In this document: one piece after another, positions 6,957-14,344 of the stretch
How positions within the stretch are numbered: position 1 is the stretch's first letter
Layout of the letters: each line of letters starts with the position of its first letter
From: JBFGCT01 sp041581055
Lineage (GTDB): Bacteria > Actinomycetota > Acidimicrobiia > Acidimicrobiales > Ilumatobacteraceae
Direction: 5' to 3'
NCBI GenBank assembly: GCA_041581055.1
Contig: JBFGCT010000040.1
Coordinates: 1-25,978, forward strand
DNA: 25,978 nt
Program-made: the position numbers and the translations under genes
Notes under the pieces: model-generated
Told to the model about the DNA's origin: nothing
Database searches by the model: none
What the model saw: the letters and a program-made list of their open reading frames with translations, nothing else

Positions 6957-7678
6957 TGAGCACCGAGGTCCGCACGAACTTCCACGAGGAGCTCGACGAG
7001 GTGAGGACGGGGATCACCCGGCTCTCCGCCGGTGTCACCGAGCTGATCCCGCGGGCCACCGATGTTCTGCTCGACGCCGACCTCGACGGCGCCGACGAGG
7101 TGATCGAGGGCGACACGGTGTTCGACGAGCGATCGCTCGTGCTCGAAGAGCTGTGTTTCAGCATCATCGCGTTGCAGGCGCCGGTCGCCAGCGATCTCCG
7201 GCTGTTGGTTTCGTCGTTGAAGATCATCGCCGACGTGGAGCGCTCGGCCGACCTGTGCGTCAACATCTGCAAGGCGGCGCGCCGCATCTACTCCCACGAG
7301 CTCGACGCCAACCTGCGCGGCATGATCCAGAAGCTCGGCGCGCAGGCCTCGCGCTTGTTCAAGGAGGCGACCGAGGCCTATCTCCAGAACGACGCGGCGC
7401 GGGCGGCGGCGATCGGCGACATGGACGACTACCTCGACGACCTCCACCGCCAGTTCATCCAGGTCATCTTCGAGAGCCACGCGGGCGGCACGATCGACCT
7501 CCAGGTCGCATTGCAGTTGGCCCTCGTCGCCCGCTTCTACGAGCGCATCGGCGACCACGCGGTGAACGTCGGCGAGCGGACGCGCTACATCGTGAGCGGC
7601 TGGACGCCCGATCAGCCGTACGCCGAGAGCGGCAGCAACTTCGAGATCGCCGCCGACGACGCGGACCGGGGAGGATGA
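6956..7678 (+). CDS. phoU: Phosphate signalling regulator PhoU
   Basis: PhoU relays the state of the Pst transporter to the sensor kinase and represses the Pho response when phosphate is plentiful. The 240-residue all-helical protein carries two PhoU repeats, the first with DVERSADLCVNICKAARRI and the second with ARFYERIGDHAVNVGERTRYIVSG, each holding the E/D-x3-D metal-binding pattern known for the family. The ATG at 6956 overlaps the pstB stop (TGATG), which is strong evidence for this start and for translational coupling. The last about 20 residues are acidic and probably disordered. Placement between pstB and the kinase gene fits its intermediary role. Secure. Confidence 0.96.
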   Translation: MSTEVRTNFHEELDEVRTGITRLSAGVTELIPRATDVLLDADLDGADEVIEGDTVFDERSLVLEELCFSIIALQAPVASDLRLLVSSLKIIADVERSADLCVNICKAARRIYSHELDANLRGMIQKLGAQASRLFKEATEAYLQNDAARAAAIGDMDDYLDDLHRQFIQVIFESHAGGTIDLQVALQLALVARFYERIGDHAVNVGERTRYIVSGWTPDQPYAESGSNFEIAADDADRGG

Positions 7679-7682
7679 CCGC

Positions 7683-8849
7683 GTGCTCGTCGCAGTCGCG
7701 CTCGCCCTCGTCGCCGGCGTCGCCGTCGGCTTGCTGATCGGGCGGCGCGGCGCCCTCGGCCGGCGGCCCGGGGGGCGGACCGAGCCGACCCATCCCGGCC
7801 TCCGGCCCGGTGGCGGCGACTCGATCGACGGCGTGCTGGCCGATGCCGCGAATCACCTCGACATCGGCCTGGTCGTCGCCTCGCCTGCCGGCGATGTCGT
7901 GTACCGCAACGCCGCCGTGACCGCGCTGCGCGGAACGCACGCCGGCGTCATCGTCGACGAGCACCTCGACCGGATCCTCCGCGCGGCCGGGGCCGGGGAG
8001 CGGGTCGTCGCCACGGTCGAGCTACACGGTCCGCCCAAGCTGACGCTGGCGCTCGTCGCCGAGCCGATGCCTGGTGGCGCGGCGGTCGCCAGCTTGCGCG
8101 ACATCAGCGAGCAGGTGCGCAGCGAGTCGGTCCGCACCGACTTCGTCGCCAACATCTCCCACGAGTTGAAGACGCCGGTGGGCGCCATCGCCGTGCTCGC
8201 CGAGGCGCTGATCGCCGAAACCGATCCGGCGGTCGTCGAGCGGCTGAGCGACCGGATGGTCGAGGAGTCACACCGCGCGGCGCGCACCATCGACGACCTC
8301 CTCGAGCTGTCGCGCATCGAGGTCGCCCCGCGCGACGACGAGATCGTCGCCCTCCGCGCGGTCGTGCGCGCCGCGGTCACCCGCGGTCGCAGCGTCGACG
8401 ACGCCCGGGGCGTCACCGTCGACGCGTTCGACGCCGGCGACGAGATCCACGTGCGGGCCGACGGCCGCCAGCTCGTCTCGGCGCTGGGCAACCTGGTCGA
8501 GAACGCCGTGAAGTACAGCCGCGACGGCGGATCGGTGCAGATCCGCACCCGCGTCGACGAGCGGTACGTCGAGGTGATGGTCGCGGATCAGGGCATCGGG
8601 ATCCCCGAGCGTGATCTCGATCGCGTCTTCGAGCGGTTCTACCGGGTCGACAAGGGGCGGAGCCGGAAGACCGGAGGGACCGGACTCGGCCTGGCGATCG
8701 TCCGCCATGTCGCGTCGAACCACCGGGGTGACGTTCTGGTCACGTCGTCGGAGGGCGAGGGATCGACCTTCGTCCTCCGGCTGCCGGCCGACCTGGTCGT
8801 CGCCGGCGGCGCGGCGCCGGCGCCGATCGACGAGGAATCGACGAGGTGA
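7683..8849 (+). CDS. senX3: Phosphate-responsive sensor histidine kinase, SenX3/PhoR type
   Basis: This 388-residue kinase has one N-terminal membrane helix (about residues 2-20) with no large extracellular loop, a PAS-like domain (about 48-140), a HisKA dimerisation domain with phospho-acceptor H160 in FVANISHELKTPVG, and a HATPase_c domain. The ATP-site boxes are visible: N box NLVENAVKYS around N274, G1 DQGIGI, F box FERFYRVDKG, and G2 GGTGLGLAIV. The sequence around H160 and the following LAEAL segment closely resembles mycobacterial SenX3. Lack of a periplasmic sensor implies it senses phosphate indirectly through PhoU and Pst, as in PhoR. GTG at 7683 is 5 nt after the phoU stop, with GGGGAGG upstream. 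Its stop overlaps the response-regulator start. Secure as kinase; the symbol is by homology and context. Confidence 0.92.
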   Translation: MLVAVALALVAGVAVGLLIGRRGALGRRPGGRTEPTHPGLRPGGGDSIDGVLADAANHLDIGLVVASPAGDVVYRNAAVTALRGTHAGVIVDEHLDRILRAAGAGERVVATVELHGPPKLTLALVAEPMPGGAAVASLRDISEQVRSESVRTDFVANISHELKTPVGAIAVLAEALIAETDPAVVERLSDRMVEESHRAARTIDDLLELSRIEVAPRDDEIVALRAVVRAAVTRGRSVDDARGVTVDAFDAGDEIHVRADGRQLVSALGNLVENAVKYSRDGGSVQIRTRVDERYVEVMVADQGIGIPERDLDRVFERFYRVDKGRSRKTGGTGLGLAIVRHVASNHRGDVLVTSSEGEGSTFVLRLPADLVVAGGAAPAPIDEESTR

Positions 8850-9547
8850 GCGAGGCGACGATCTTCGTCGTCGAGGACGAGCCGAGCTACGTCGAGGCGC
8901 TGACGGTCGGGCTCCGCCGCGAGGGGTTCCGCGTCGAGGTCGCGGTCGACGGCGCCGACGCCCTCGCCCGCTTCGACGCCGTCGACCCCGACCTCGTGCT
9001 GCTCGACGTGATGTTGCCGAAGGTGAGCGGCATCGACGTCTGCCGGCAGCTGCGGAAGAAGACGCAGGTCCCGATCATCATGGTCACCGCCAAGAGCGCC
9101 GAGATCGACACGGTCGTCGGCCTCGAGGTCGGCGCCGACGACTACGTGACCAAGCCGTACCGGATGCGCGAGCTCGTGGCGCGGATGCGGGCCGTGCTGC
9201 GCCGGGCGACCGACCCGTCGGCGGGCCCGTCGTTGATGACGCCAGGGTCGATCCAGGTCGGCGCCGTCCACCTCGACCCCGACGAGCACCGGGTGGGCGT
9301 CGACGGCGAGGAGCTCAGCCTCCCGCTGAAGGAGTTCGAACTGCTCCACCTCCTGCTCGCCAACGCCGGCCGGGTGCTGCCGCGCCACACGCTGATCGAC
9401 CGCATCTGGGGGAGCGACTACGTCGGCGACACCAAGACCCTCGACGTCCACGTCAAGCGGCTGCGCTCCAGGATCGAGCCCGACCCGTCCAACCCGGTGC
9501 GCATCACGACCATCCGCGGCGTCGGCTATCGCTACGAACGCTCCTGA
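8846..9547 (+). CDS. regX3: OmpR/PhoB-family response regulator, RegX3/PhoP type
   Basis: This 233-residue transcription factor has a receiver domain (about 1-120) and a winged-helix OmpR-type DNA-binding domain (about 135-232). Receiver residues are intact: acidic pair E10/D11, phospho-acceptor D54 in LVLLDVMLPK, T81, and K103 in YVTKPY. The recognition part contains DTKTLDVHVKRLRSRIE and the final wing TIRGVGYRYE. GTG at 8846 overlaps the kinase stop as GTGA, marking tight coupling. It is predicted to bind the PHO box at 2958-3000 and so control its own operon. Genomes of this type keep the pair next to pst or phoU, which supports the phosphate role over another stress response. Secure. Confidence 0.94.
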   Translation: MSEATIFVVEDEPSYVEALTVGLRREGFRVEVAVDGADALARFDAVDPDLVLLDVMLPKVSGIDVCRQLRKKTQVPIIMVTAKSAEIDTVVGLEVGADDYVTKPYRMRELVARMRAVLRRATDPSAGPSLMTPGSIQVGAVHLDPDEHRVGVDGEELSLPLKEFELLHLLLANAGRVLPRHTLIDRIWGSDYVGDTKTLDVHVKRLRSRIEPDPSNPVRITTIRGVGYRYERS

Positions 9548-9561
9548 CCCGCCGAGGCGGG
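9548..9561 (+). terminator. Short GC hairpin immediately after regX3
   Basis: CCCGC (9548-9552) and GCGGG (9557-9561) pair around a 4-nt CGAG loop, starting at the base after the regX3 stop. There is no T-tract. It is a candidate end of the pst operon, or a 3' stabilising hairpin. Confidence 0.4.
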
Positions 9562-9628
9562 CCGGATGCGGCGATCGCGGCGTCAACGGCCGTCGCCGGT
9601 TGGGCGGTTCGAGGGCGTTGCTCGGCCG

Positions 9629-9634
9629 TAGCAT
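9629..9634 (+). promoter_or_regulatory. Candidate -10 hexamer (TAGCAT) for the MFS gene
   Basis: TAGCAT fits TANNNT and ends 7 nt before GTG 9642, which has no Shine-Dalgarno sequence. This suggests a leaderless mRNA and fixes the start codon. Confidence 0.5.
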
Positions 9635-9641
9635 CGGCGGG

Positions 9642-10907
9642 GTGAATCGGGTGAGGACCGGCCAGCGACCGCCGGCGTCGAAGTTCAGGAGACTCGCCCT
9701 CACCCATTCGCTGATGATCGCCGGCGACACGGCGATGGTCGTCGCCCTCGCCGACTCGCTGTTCTTCGACATCGACCTCGACGCGGCGCGGACCAGGGTG
9801 CTGCTGTTCCTCGTGCTCAGCTTCGCCCCGTTCCTCTTCATCGCCCCGCTGATCGGGCCGCTGATCGACCGCATCGCCGGAGGGCGGCGACTCGTGATGC
9901 AGATCGTGGCGCTGCTCAGGGTCGCGCTGATGGTGCTGATGGCGCAGTACCTCGACCAGCTGGTGCTGTTCCCCCTCGTGTTCGCCTCGCTCGTGCTGCA
10001 GAAGACGTATGTGGTCTCCAAGTCGGCGATCGTGCCGTCGACGGTTCGCTCGGAGAACGAGCTGGTCGAGGCCAACTCCAAGCTCGGGCTGATCGCCGGC
10101 ATCACCGGCGCCGTGGCCGTCGTGCCCGCCGCCCTGCTGCTCAAGGTGATCAGCCCGTCGGCGACGCTGATCTTCGGCGCGCTGATCTTCGTCGCCGGGT
10201 TCGCCAGCGCGACCCGTCTCGCCCCCGATGTCGTCGCCGCGCGCGGTCCGAGCGAGCGCGAGGAGCTCGAGCTTCATTCGACCAGCCTGCAGGTCGGCGC
10301 GGTCGCGATGACCGTGCTGCGGGCCAACGTCGGGTTCACGTTCTTCCTGCTCGCGTTCTGGCTGCGCGAGCAGGACCAGGGCACGTTGTGGTTCGGCCTG
10401 GTCGTCGGGACGTCGGCCCTGGCGTCGATGCTCGGGAACGCGCTCGCGCCGCGCCTGCGCGATCGCATGCGCGAGGAGACGATGTTGTCGTTCGGCCTCC
10501 TCGCGTCCGCGGTCACCGGCGTGGGCGCCGCGCTGCTCGGCGGCCCGATCGCCGGCGTGGTGCTCGCCGGCGTCCTCAACTTCAGCGCGTCGATCGGCCG
10601 GCTCGGATTCGAGAGCATCGTCCAGCGCGACGCGCCCGACGCCAACCAGGGACGCGCCTTCGCCACGTTCGAGACGCGCTTCCAGTTGGCCTGGGCGGTC
10701 GCCGCGTTCGTCGCCGTCGCGATCCAGGTGTCCGGCCCGATCGGCTTCCTCATCGTCGGCGCCGTCTCCGCCGGCACGATGCTCAACCTGGCGCTCGGCT
10801 CACGCCGTGGCGCCGCGGCGCGGAGGGTCAGTCGTCGTTCACGCGGGCGAGCCAGAGGCCGGGGGCCGCGATCTCGCTCGGCGTCGGCATCGCGTCGGCC
10901 GCGCTGA
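9642..10907 (+). CDS. MFS transporter
   Basis: This 421-residue polytopic membrane protein has repeated hydrophobic helices and the loop signature LIGPLIDRIAGGRR after TM2, a recognisable form of the MFS A motif. The layout, with a long polar loop near residues 195-215, fits the DHA3-like branch that includes drug exporters, but the substrate cannot be predicted. GTG at 9642 is preferred over the in-frame ATG at 9600 because a TAGCAT motif ends 7 nt before it. After the last helix a strongly basic tail of about 35 residues, rich in Arg and Ser, overlaps the 3' end of the opposite-strand gene by 80 bp. That tail probably reflects read-through of the opposite gene rather than selected sequence. 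Transporter class is secure, substrate unknown. Confidence 0.85.
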   Translation: MNRVRTGQRPPASKFRRLALTHSLMIAGDTAMVVALADSLFFDIDLDAARTRVLLFLVLSFAPFLFIAPLIGPLIDRIAGGRRLVMQIVALLRVALMVLMAQYLDQLVLFPLVFASLVLQKTYVVSKSAIVPSTVRSENELVEANSKLGLIAGITGAVAVVPAALLLKVISPSATLIFGALIFVAGFASATRLAPDVVAARGPSEREELELHSTSLQVGAVAMTVLRANVGFTFFLLAFWLREQDQGTLWFGLVVGTSALASMLGNALAPRLRDRMREETMLSFGLLASAVTGVGAALLGGPIAGVVLAGVLNFSASIGRLGFESIVQRDAPDANQGRAFATFETRFQLAWAVAAFVAVAIQVSGPIGFLIVGAVSAGTMLNLALGSRRGAAARRVSRRSRGRARGRGPRSRSASASRRPR

Positions 10908-12027
10908 ACAGCGGGGCGATCCCGGTCTCGCCCGCGCGGTCGACGACACCCTGGACGAACGCCTTGCCGCGGGCCGTCTGCTCGGCGCCGAGCCGGATGC
11001 CGAGCAGACGCTCGACGAAGACGTCATCGGGCGAGGTCTCGGCCCGCCGCCGGCGAACCGCCTCGGCGATCTGCAGCGCGTCGCCGCCGATCACCCGCAC
11101 CGCCACGGCGTCGACGACCCAGTCGATGACGCCGATCGCCGTCGCCACCGCCGCGTCGAGCTGCGGCTCGAGATGCAGTTGCTCCTCGGAGCGCACCGCG
11201 CCGAGCAGCACCTCGGGGTCGCCGAAGGCCTGCTGCATCGCGGCGAACGGGTCGGACGCGTCCATCTCGAGCGAGCCGAGCTTGTCGGTCACCGCGGAGG
11301 GGTCGGGCCGGAACGCCCCGACATGGCGTTGGACGAGGCCGCGCAGGTGGCCGGCGAAGTGCTCGACCGAGAACAGCGTGAGCCCGGCCAGCTCGTGCGA
11401 GAGCACCCACAGCCGCATCTCGTCGAGCGGGATCGACCACTCGTCGGCGAACCGGTCGATCGTCGGCGGGACGAGCACCAGGGCGGGGGTGGCGCGCGGG
11501 ATCGGCAGGTCGTACACGCCGAACGCCCGGCGGGCCAGCGCGCCGACCATCGAGCCGACGCTCATCCCGAGCATCGCCGGCGCCAGCATCTTGCCGAGGC
11601 CGGCCATCATCTGGGCCATCGGGTCGGAGGCCACCTCGGCGGGGAGGTCGTCGGTCGGGCCGAGCGAGGAGGCCATGTCGGTGAACAGCGGTCGGTACGC
11701 CTCGAGGGTCTGCTGGGCCCACTGCTGGGGCGTCGCCACGTCCGGCTCGGTGCCGGGCACGTCGAGGCCGATCACGTCGGCGACGTGCAGTCGGGCGATG
11801 CCGGCGAGCTCGGCGTACTTGATGCGCACGCCCGGGTCGACGTTGGCGGTCGGACCGGGGGCGGAACCGGTGGCGAGGTCGCCGCCGCTGGCCGACAGCT
11901 GGGCGAACTGGCGCGCCGCGTCCCAGTTGAGCGGACCCTGCCCCGAGAGCGCCCTGGAGAGATCGCCGAAGAGCGGCAACCCGTCGAACGGGTTGACGCC
12001 GTCGCCGATGCCGTCGTCGTCGGACAT
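10828..12027 (-). CDS. DUF2342/COG5282-type zincin-like protein with degraded HEXXH motif
   Basis: This 399-residue cytoplasmic protein resembles the actinobacterial DUF2342 family of zincin-like, putatively proteolytic proteins (some members are annotated with F420 biosynthesis). Supporting features are the N-terminal NPFDGLPLFGDL segment, a Gly/Met-rich central stretch (MAGLGKMLAPAMLGMSVGSMVGALARRAFGVYDLPIP), and the predicted active-site helix RLWVLSHELAGLTLF. At the zinc site residues 211-215 read HELAG, so the second His of HEXXH is a Gly. Catalysis by the standard mechanism is therefore doubtful. ATG at 12027 is chosen over ATG 12033 because TAACAT (12040-12035, minus strand) lies 7 nt before it. 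It converges on the MFS gene. Family assignment is from motif memory and moderately sure. Confidence 0.75.
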   Translation of the reverse strand: MSDDDGIGDGVNPFDGLPLFGDLSRALSGQGPLNWDAARQFAQLSASGGDLATGSAPGPTANVDPGVRIKYAELAGIARLHVADVIGLDVPGTEPDVATPQQWAQQTLEAYRPLFTDMASSLGPTDDLPAEVASDPMAQMMAGLGKMLAPAMLGMSVGSMVGALARRAFGVYDLPIPRATPALVLVPPTIDRFADEWSIPLDEMRLWVLSHELAGLTLFSVEHFAGHLRGLVQRHVGAFRPDPSAVTDKLGSLEMDASDPFAAMQQAFGDPEVLLGAVRSEEQLHLEPQLDAAVATAIGVIDWVVDAVAVRVIGGDALQIAEAVRRRRAETSPDDVFVERLLGIRLGAEQTARGKAFVQGVVDRAGETGIAPLFSAADAMPTPSEIAAPGLWLARVNDD

Positions 12028-12034
12028 ACCCATG

Positions 12035-12040
12035 ATGTTA
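12035..12040 (-). promoter_or_regulatory. Candidate -10 hexamer (TAACAT) for the DUF2342-like gene
   Basis: On the minus strand TAACAT lies exactly 7 nt before ATG 12027, with no Shine-Dalgarno sequence between them, implying a leaderless transcript. Confidence 0.5.
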
Positions 12041-12134
12041 CGGCCATCCCGTTGCGAACGGGGTCGGCGACGCGCCCGATCACGAGGCGGTCGCGAACCC
12101 GCCGCGCATGACCCGCACCGTGATCGGGACGCCG

Positions 12135-12140
12135 TAACGT
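12135..12140 (+). promoter_or_regulatory. Candidate -10 hexamer (TAACGT) upstream of the SDR gene
   Basis: TAACGT ends 7 nt before an ATG at 12148, the leaderless spacing. That ATG opens a 7-codon mini-ORF, not the SDR gene itself. Confidence 0.5.
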
Positions 12141-12147
12141 GGGCTCG

Positions 12148-12171
12148 ATGGGTCCGGTGCCGACGCGATGA
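12148..12171 (+). CDS. Leaderless 7-residue mini-ORF overlapping the SDR gene start
   Basis: ATG at 12148 is 7 nt after the -10 motif TAACGT, and the frame (M-G-P-V-P-T-R) ends at TGA 12169-12171, overlapping the ATG of the next gene (12168) as ATGA. The SDR start has no ribosome site of its own. A ribosome that loads on the leaderless 5' end, translates seven codons and restarts would explain expression of the SDR gene. The geometry is observed; function is inferred. Confidence 0.4.
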   Translation: MGPVPTR

Positions 12172-13184
12172 CGACCGTCGTGCTGACCGGTGCGGCCGGT
12201 CCCCTCGGGCAGCGGGTGGCGCGGGCGCTGGCGGCCGAGGTAAACATGGAGGTCGTCGTCCTGGACTCTGTCGCCCACCCGTCGGCGGGGGCGCCGTCCG
12301 GCGAGCACGGCCCGCTCGCCGCCGCCGACGTGGTGATCGACCTCGGCTCCAGCGATTACGACCGCCGGGCGACCAAGCGGGAGAGCTCGACCGAGTTCGC
12401 CGCCGCGACCCTCGGGACCGCCGACCTGCTCGCCGCCGACCAGGTCGTCTTCGTCTCCTCGGCGATGGTCTACGGCGCCGTTCCGAACAACCCGGTGCCG
12501 CTCGTCGAGGAGGCCGTGCTGCGGCCCGACGTCGACTTCGTGTTCGCCCGCCAACTCGCGTCCGCCGAGGAGCTCGTCGAGCAGTGGCGCCGGGCGCGCC
12601 GCGGGCGGGCCACCACCGTCCTCCGCCCCGTCGTCGCGCTCGCCGGCGACGGCACGTCGCGCCTCGCCGGCGCGCTGGTCGCGGGGCTCGGGCAGCGGTT
12701 CGCCGAGCAGGATCCGCCGGCGCAGTTCCTGCACCTCGACGACCTGGCCCGGGCCGTGGTGCTCGCCGTCCGCCGCCGCCTCGACGGGGTCTACAACGTC
12801 GCCCCGGACGGCTGGATCGCCGGCGAGCGGGTGCGGGCGTTGTCGGGCGAGGCCCCGCGTCTGCAGCTGCCCGAGCGCTGGACCGAGGTGATCGGCCGCG
12901 TGCGCTGGCGCTTCCAGCGCGGCCCGATCCCCCCTGGCCTGCGGTCGTACACCCGCGAGCCGTGGGTCGTCTCCAACGGGCGGCTGCGGGCGGAGGGGTG
13001 GGCGCCGACGGTGACCAACGAGCAGGCGTACGTCGAGGGCACCGAGGGCCGCTGGTGGACCATGGTGTCCCCCAAGCGCCGCCAGGAGCTCGCGCTCGGC
13101 GCGGGCGTGGTCGTCGTGGCGATGACGATCGGGATCGGGATCGTGGCCGGGCGGCGGCACTGGCGGCGGCGGGCGGGGCGCTGA
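12168..13184 (+). CDS. Atypical SDR / NAD(P)-binding epimerase-like protein with C-terminal membrane anchor
   Basis: The 338-residue product starts with a Rossmann fold: TGAAGPLGQRVA near residues 7-18 fits the extended-SDR GxxGxxG dinucleotide motif, and VVFVSSAMVYG is the family's beta5 segment. At the active site, where extended SDRs have Tyr-x3-Lys, the aligned segment reads F126-A-R-Q-L130, so both catalytic residues appear replaced. Residues about 308-330 (LGAGVVVVAMTIGIGIVAG) form a hydrophobic helix followed by a basic tail, giving a membrane-anchored protein with the Rossmann domain in the cytoplasm. It may bind nucleotide without oxidoreductase activity, for instance as a regulator or chaperone of an envelope pathway. 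It is preceded by a leaderless mini-ORF and converges with the next gene, 10 nt away. Confidence 0.75.
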   Translation: MTTVVLTGAAGPLGQRVARALAAEVNMEVVVLDSVAHPSAGAPSGEHGPLAAADVVIDLGSSDYDRRATKRESSTEFAAATLGTADLLAADQVVFVSSAMVYGAVPNNPVPLVEEAVLRPDVDFVFARQLASAEELVEQWRRARRGRATTVLRPVVALAGDGTSRLAGALVAGLGQRFAEQDPPAQFLHLDDLARAVVLAVRRRLDGVYNVAPDGWIAGERVRALSGEAPRLQLPERWTEVIGRVRWRFQRGPIPPGLRSYTREPWVVSNGRLRAEGWAPTVTNEQAYVEGTEGRWWTMVSPKRRQELALGAGVVVVAMTIGIGIVAGRRHWRRRAGR

Positions 13185-13194
13185 CCCGGGCGGT

Positions 13195-13734
13195 TCAGTC
13201 GGCGAGCACGACGATGTCGCCGTCGACGATGCGGGCGACGAGCTCGCCCCGGCCGTTGAGCACGAGTGCCCGCTCGTACAACTCGAGGAAGGCGATGTCG
13301 GCCCACTCGACGCGGTAGGTCACCGACTCGGTGGTGACGTGGACGACCTCGCCGTCGCTCGGCAGCGAGGCGGCGACGACGACGGTGTTCTCCCGGCCGA
13401 CGGGCGCCGCGGCGATCGCGTTGGGGATCGGCGCGAACGAGGCGAGCCGGGGGGCCCGGCTGGCCGAGATGATCTGGGTTCCACCGGTCGCCGCCGGGGA
13501 CGCGGCCGCCTGCGCCAGCGCCGGCTTGGTCGTCGCGCTGATCGCGTTCGGCCCCGCCGCCGGCCGCGGCGTCATGGCGACGACGGTCGCCACGAGCAGG
13601 ATCGCGGCGAGCGCGCCCGCCGCGAGGACGATCGGCCGCCCCTGCCCGTCGCGCTCGATCTCGGCCCGGGTCGGCCCGATCTCGGAGGGGTGCCGCCACG
13701 GGCGTTCGTGCGGGGGGAGCGGAGCGGGTTCCAC
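13195..13734 (-). CDS. Single-pass membrane protein of unknown function
   Basis: This 179-residue protein begins with a proline-rich cytoplasmic stretch containing HERPWRHPSE, a motif also seen at the N-terminus of actinobacterial membrane-bound proteins such as HtrA-like proteases. One membrane helix follows at about 46-68 (GRPIVLAAGALAAILLVATVV), then an Ala/Pro-rich linker and an extracytoplasmic C-terminal domain of about 80 residues of beta character (NTVVVAASLPSDGEVVHVTTESVTYRVEW). No catalytic motif is visible, so it is not a protease itself. GTG at 13734 is preferred over longer in-frame starts (up to 13893) because those cross the divergent moaE promoter, and a TACGCT motif lies 9 nt before 13734. 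Real gene likely; function unknown. Confidence 0.65.
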   Translation of the reverse strand: MEPAPLPPHERPWRHPSEIGPTRAEIERDGQGRPIVLAAGALAAILLVATVVAMTPRPAAGPNAISATTKPALAQAAASPAATGGTQIISASRAPRLASFAPIPNAIAAAPVGRENTVVVAASLPSDGEVVHVTTESVTYRVEWADIAFLELYERALVLNGRGELVARIVDGDIVVLAD

Positions 13735-13743
13735 GAGGACGCG

Positions 13744-13749
13744 AGCGTA
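13744..13749 (-). promoter_or_regulatory. Candidate -10 hexamer (TACGCT)
   Basis: On the minus strand TACGCT ends 9 nt before GTG 13734. It fits TANNNT and supports a leaderless or near-leaderless mRNA. Confidence 0.4.
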
Positions 13750-13842
13750 GTCACGTTCGGACCGGCGCGGTACGCGGGCCGGGGCCCCGACCGGATGCGA
13801 CCGGTTTTCGCGCATCTTGACGCGGCGCCGCGAGTTCGGCGC

Positions 13843-13860
13843 GGAGGTCACGGCTACCAT
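13843..13860 (+). promoter_or_regulatory. moaE start region: ribosome site GGAGGT and overlapping TACCAT
   Basis: GGAGGT at 13843-13848 lies 10 nt before ATG 13859, a good ribosome site. TACCAT at 13855-13860 overlaps that ATG and ends 7 nt before an in-frame GTG at 13868, which could be a second, leaderless start. The two would give proteins differing by three residues. Confidence 0.45.
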
Positions 13861-14344
13861 GCCCGGCGTGGAGGGCCGTGCGCGCAGCGACAATTGGGTC
13901 GGTTTGACCGACCAGGCGTTGCCGATCGCCGACGCCTACCAATGGGCGCTTCGGCCCGAATGCGGCGCCGTCGTGCTGTTCAGCGGAACCGTCCGGAACC
14001 ACGCCGAGGGGCGCGAGGGCGTGGAGTCCCTCACCTACGAGGCGTACGAGTCGCAGGCCGCCGAGCGGTTCGGCGAGATCGCCGACGAGGTGCGCGTCCG
14101 CTGGCCCGAGACCGGCCGGATCGTCCTCCTGCACCGGCTGGGGGAGCTGCGGCTCGAGGAGTCGTCGGTCGTCGCCGTCGTGTCGGCGCCGCACCGGGCG
14201 GAGGCGTTCGACGCGGCCCGCTTCGCGATCGACGCGCTCAAGGAGTCGGCGCCGATCTGGAAGCGAGAGGTCTGGGCCGACGGGGCCGACTGGGGCACCG
14301 GCGCCCACGCCGTCGTCTCGCCGCGGTCGGTCGGGAGCCCCTGA
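13859..14344 (+). CDS. moaE: Molybdopterin synthase catalytic subunit MoaE
   Basis: MoaE uses the thiocarboxylate of MoaD to put two sulfurs into precursor Z (cPMP), making molybdopterin. The 161-residue protein shows GAVVLFSGTVRNHAEGR at 36-52, LTYEAYESQA, LHRLGELRLEESSVVAVVSAPHR, and the catalytic segment ALKESAPIWKRE, in which K128 and K135 correspond to Lys119 and Lys126 of E. coli MoaE. ATG at 13859 has a GGAGGT site 10 nt upstream. No moaD or other molybdenum-cofactor gene is visible nearby, so its partners are encoded elsewhere. The next gene starts on the base after its stop, so moaE heads a unit with the small membrane protein and mreB, an unusual set of neighbours. Confidence 0.93.
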   Translation: MPGVEGRARSDNWVGLTDQALPIADAYQWALRPECGAVVLFSGTVRNHAEGREGVESLTYEAYESQAAERFGEIADEVRVRWPETGRIVLLHRLGELRLEESSVVAVVSAPHRAEAFDAARFAIDALKESAPIWKREVWADGADWGTGAHAVVSPRSVGSP

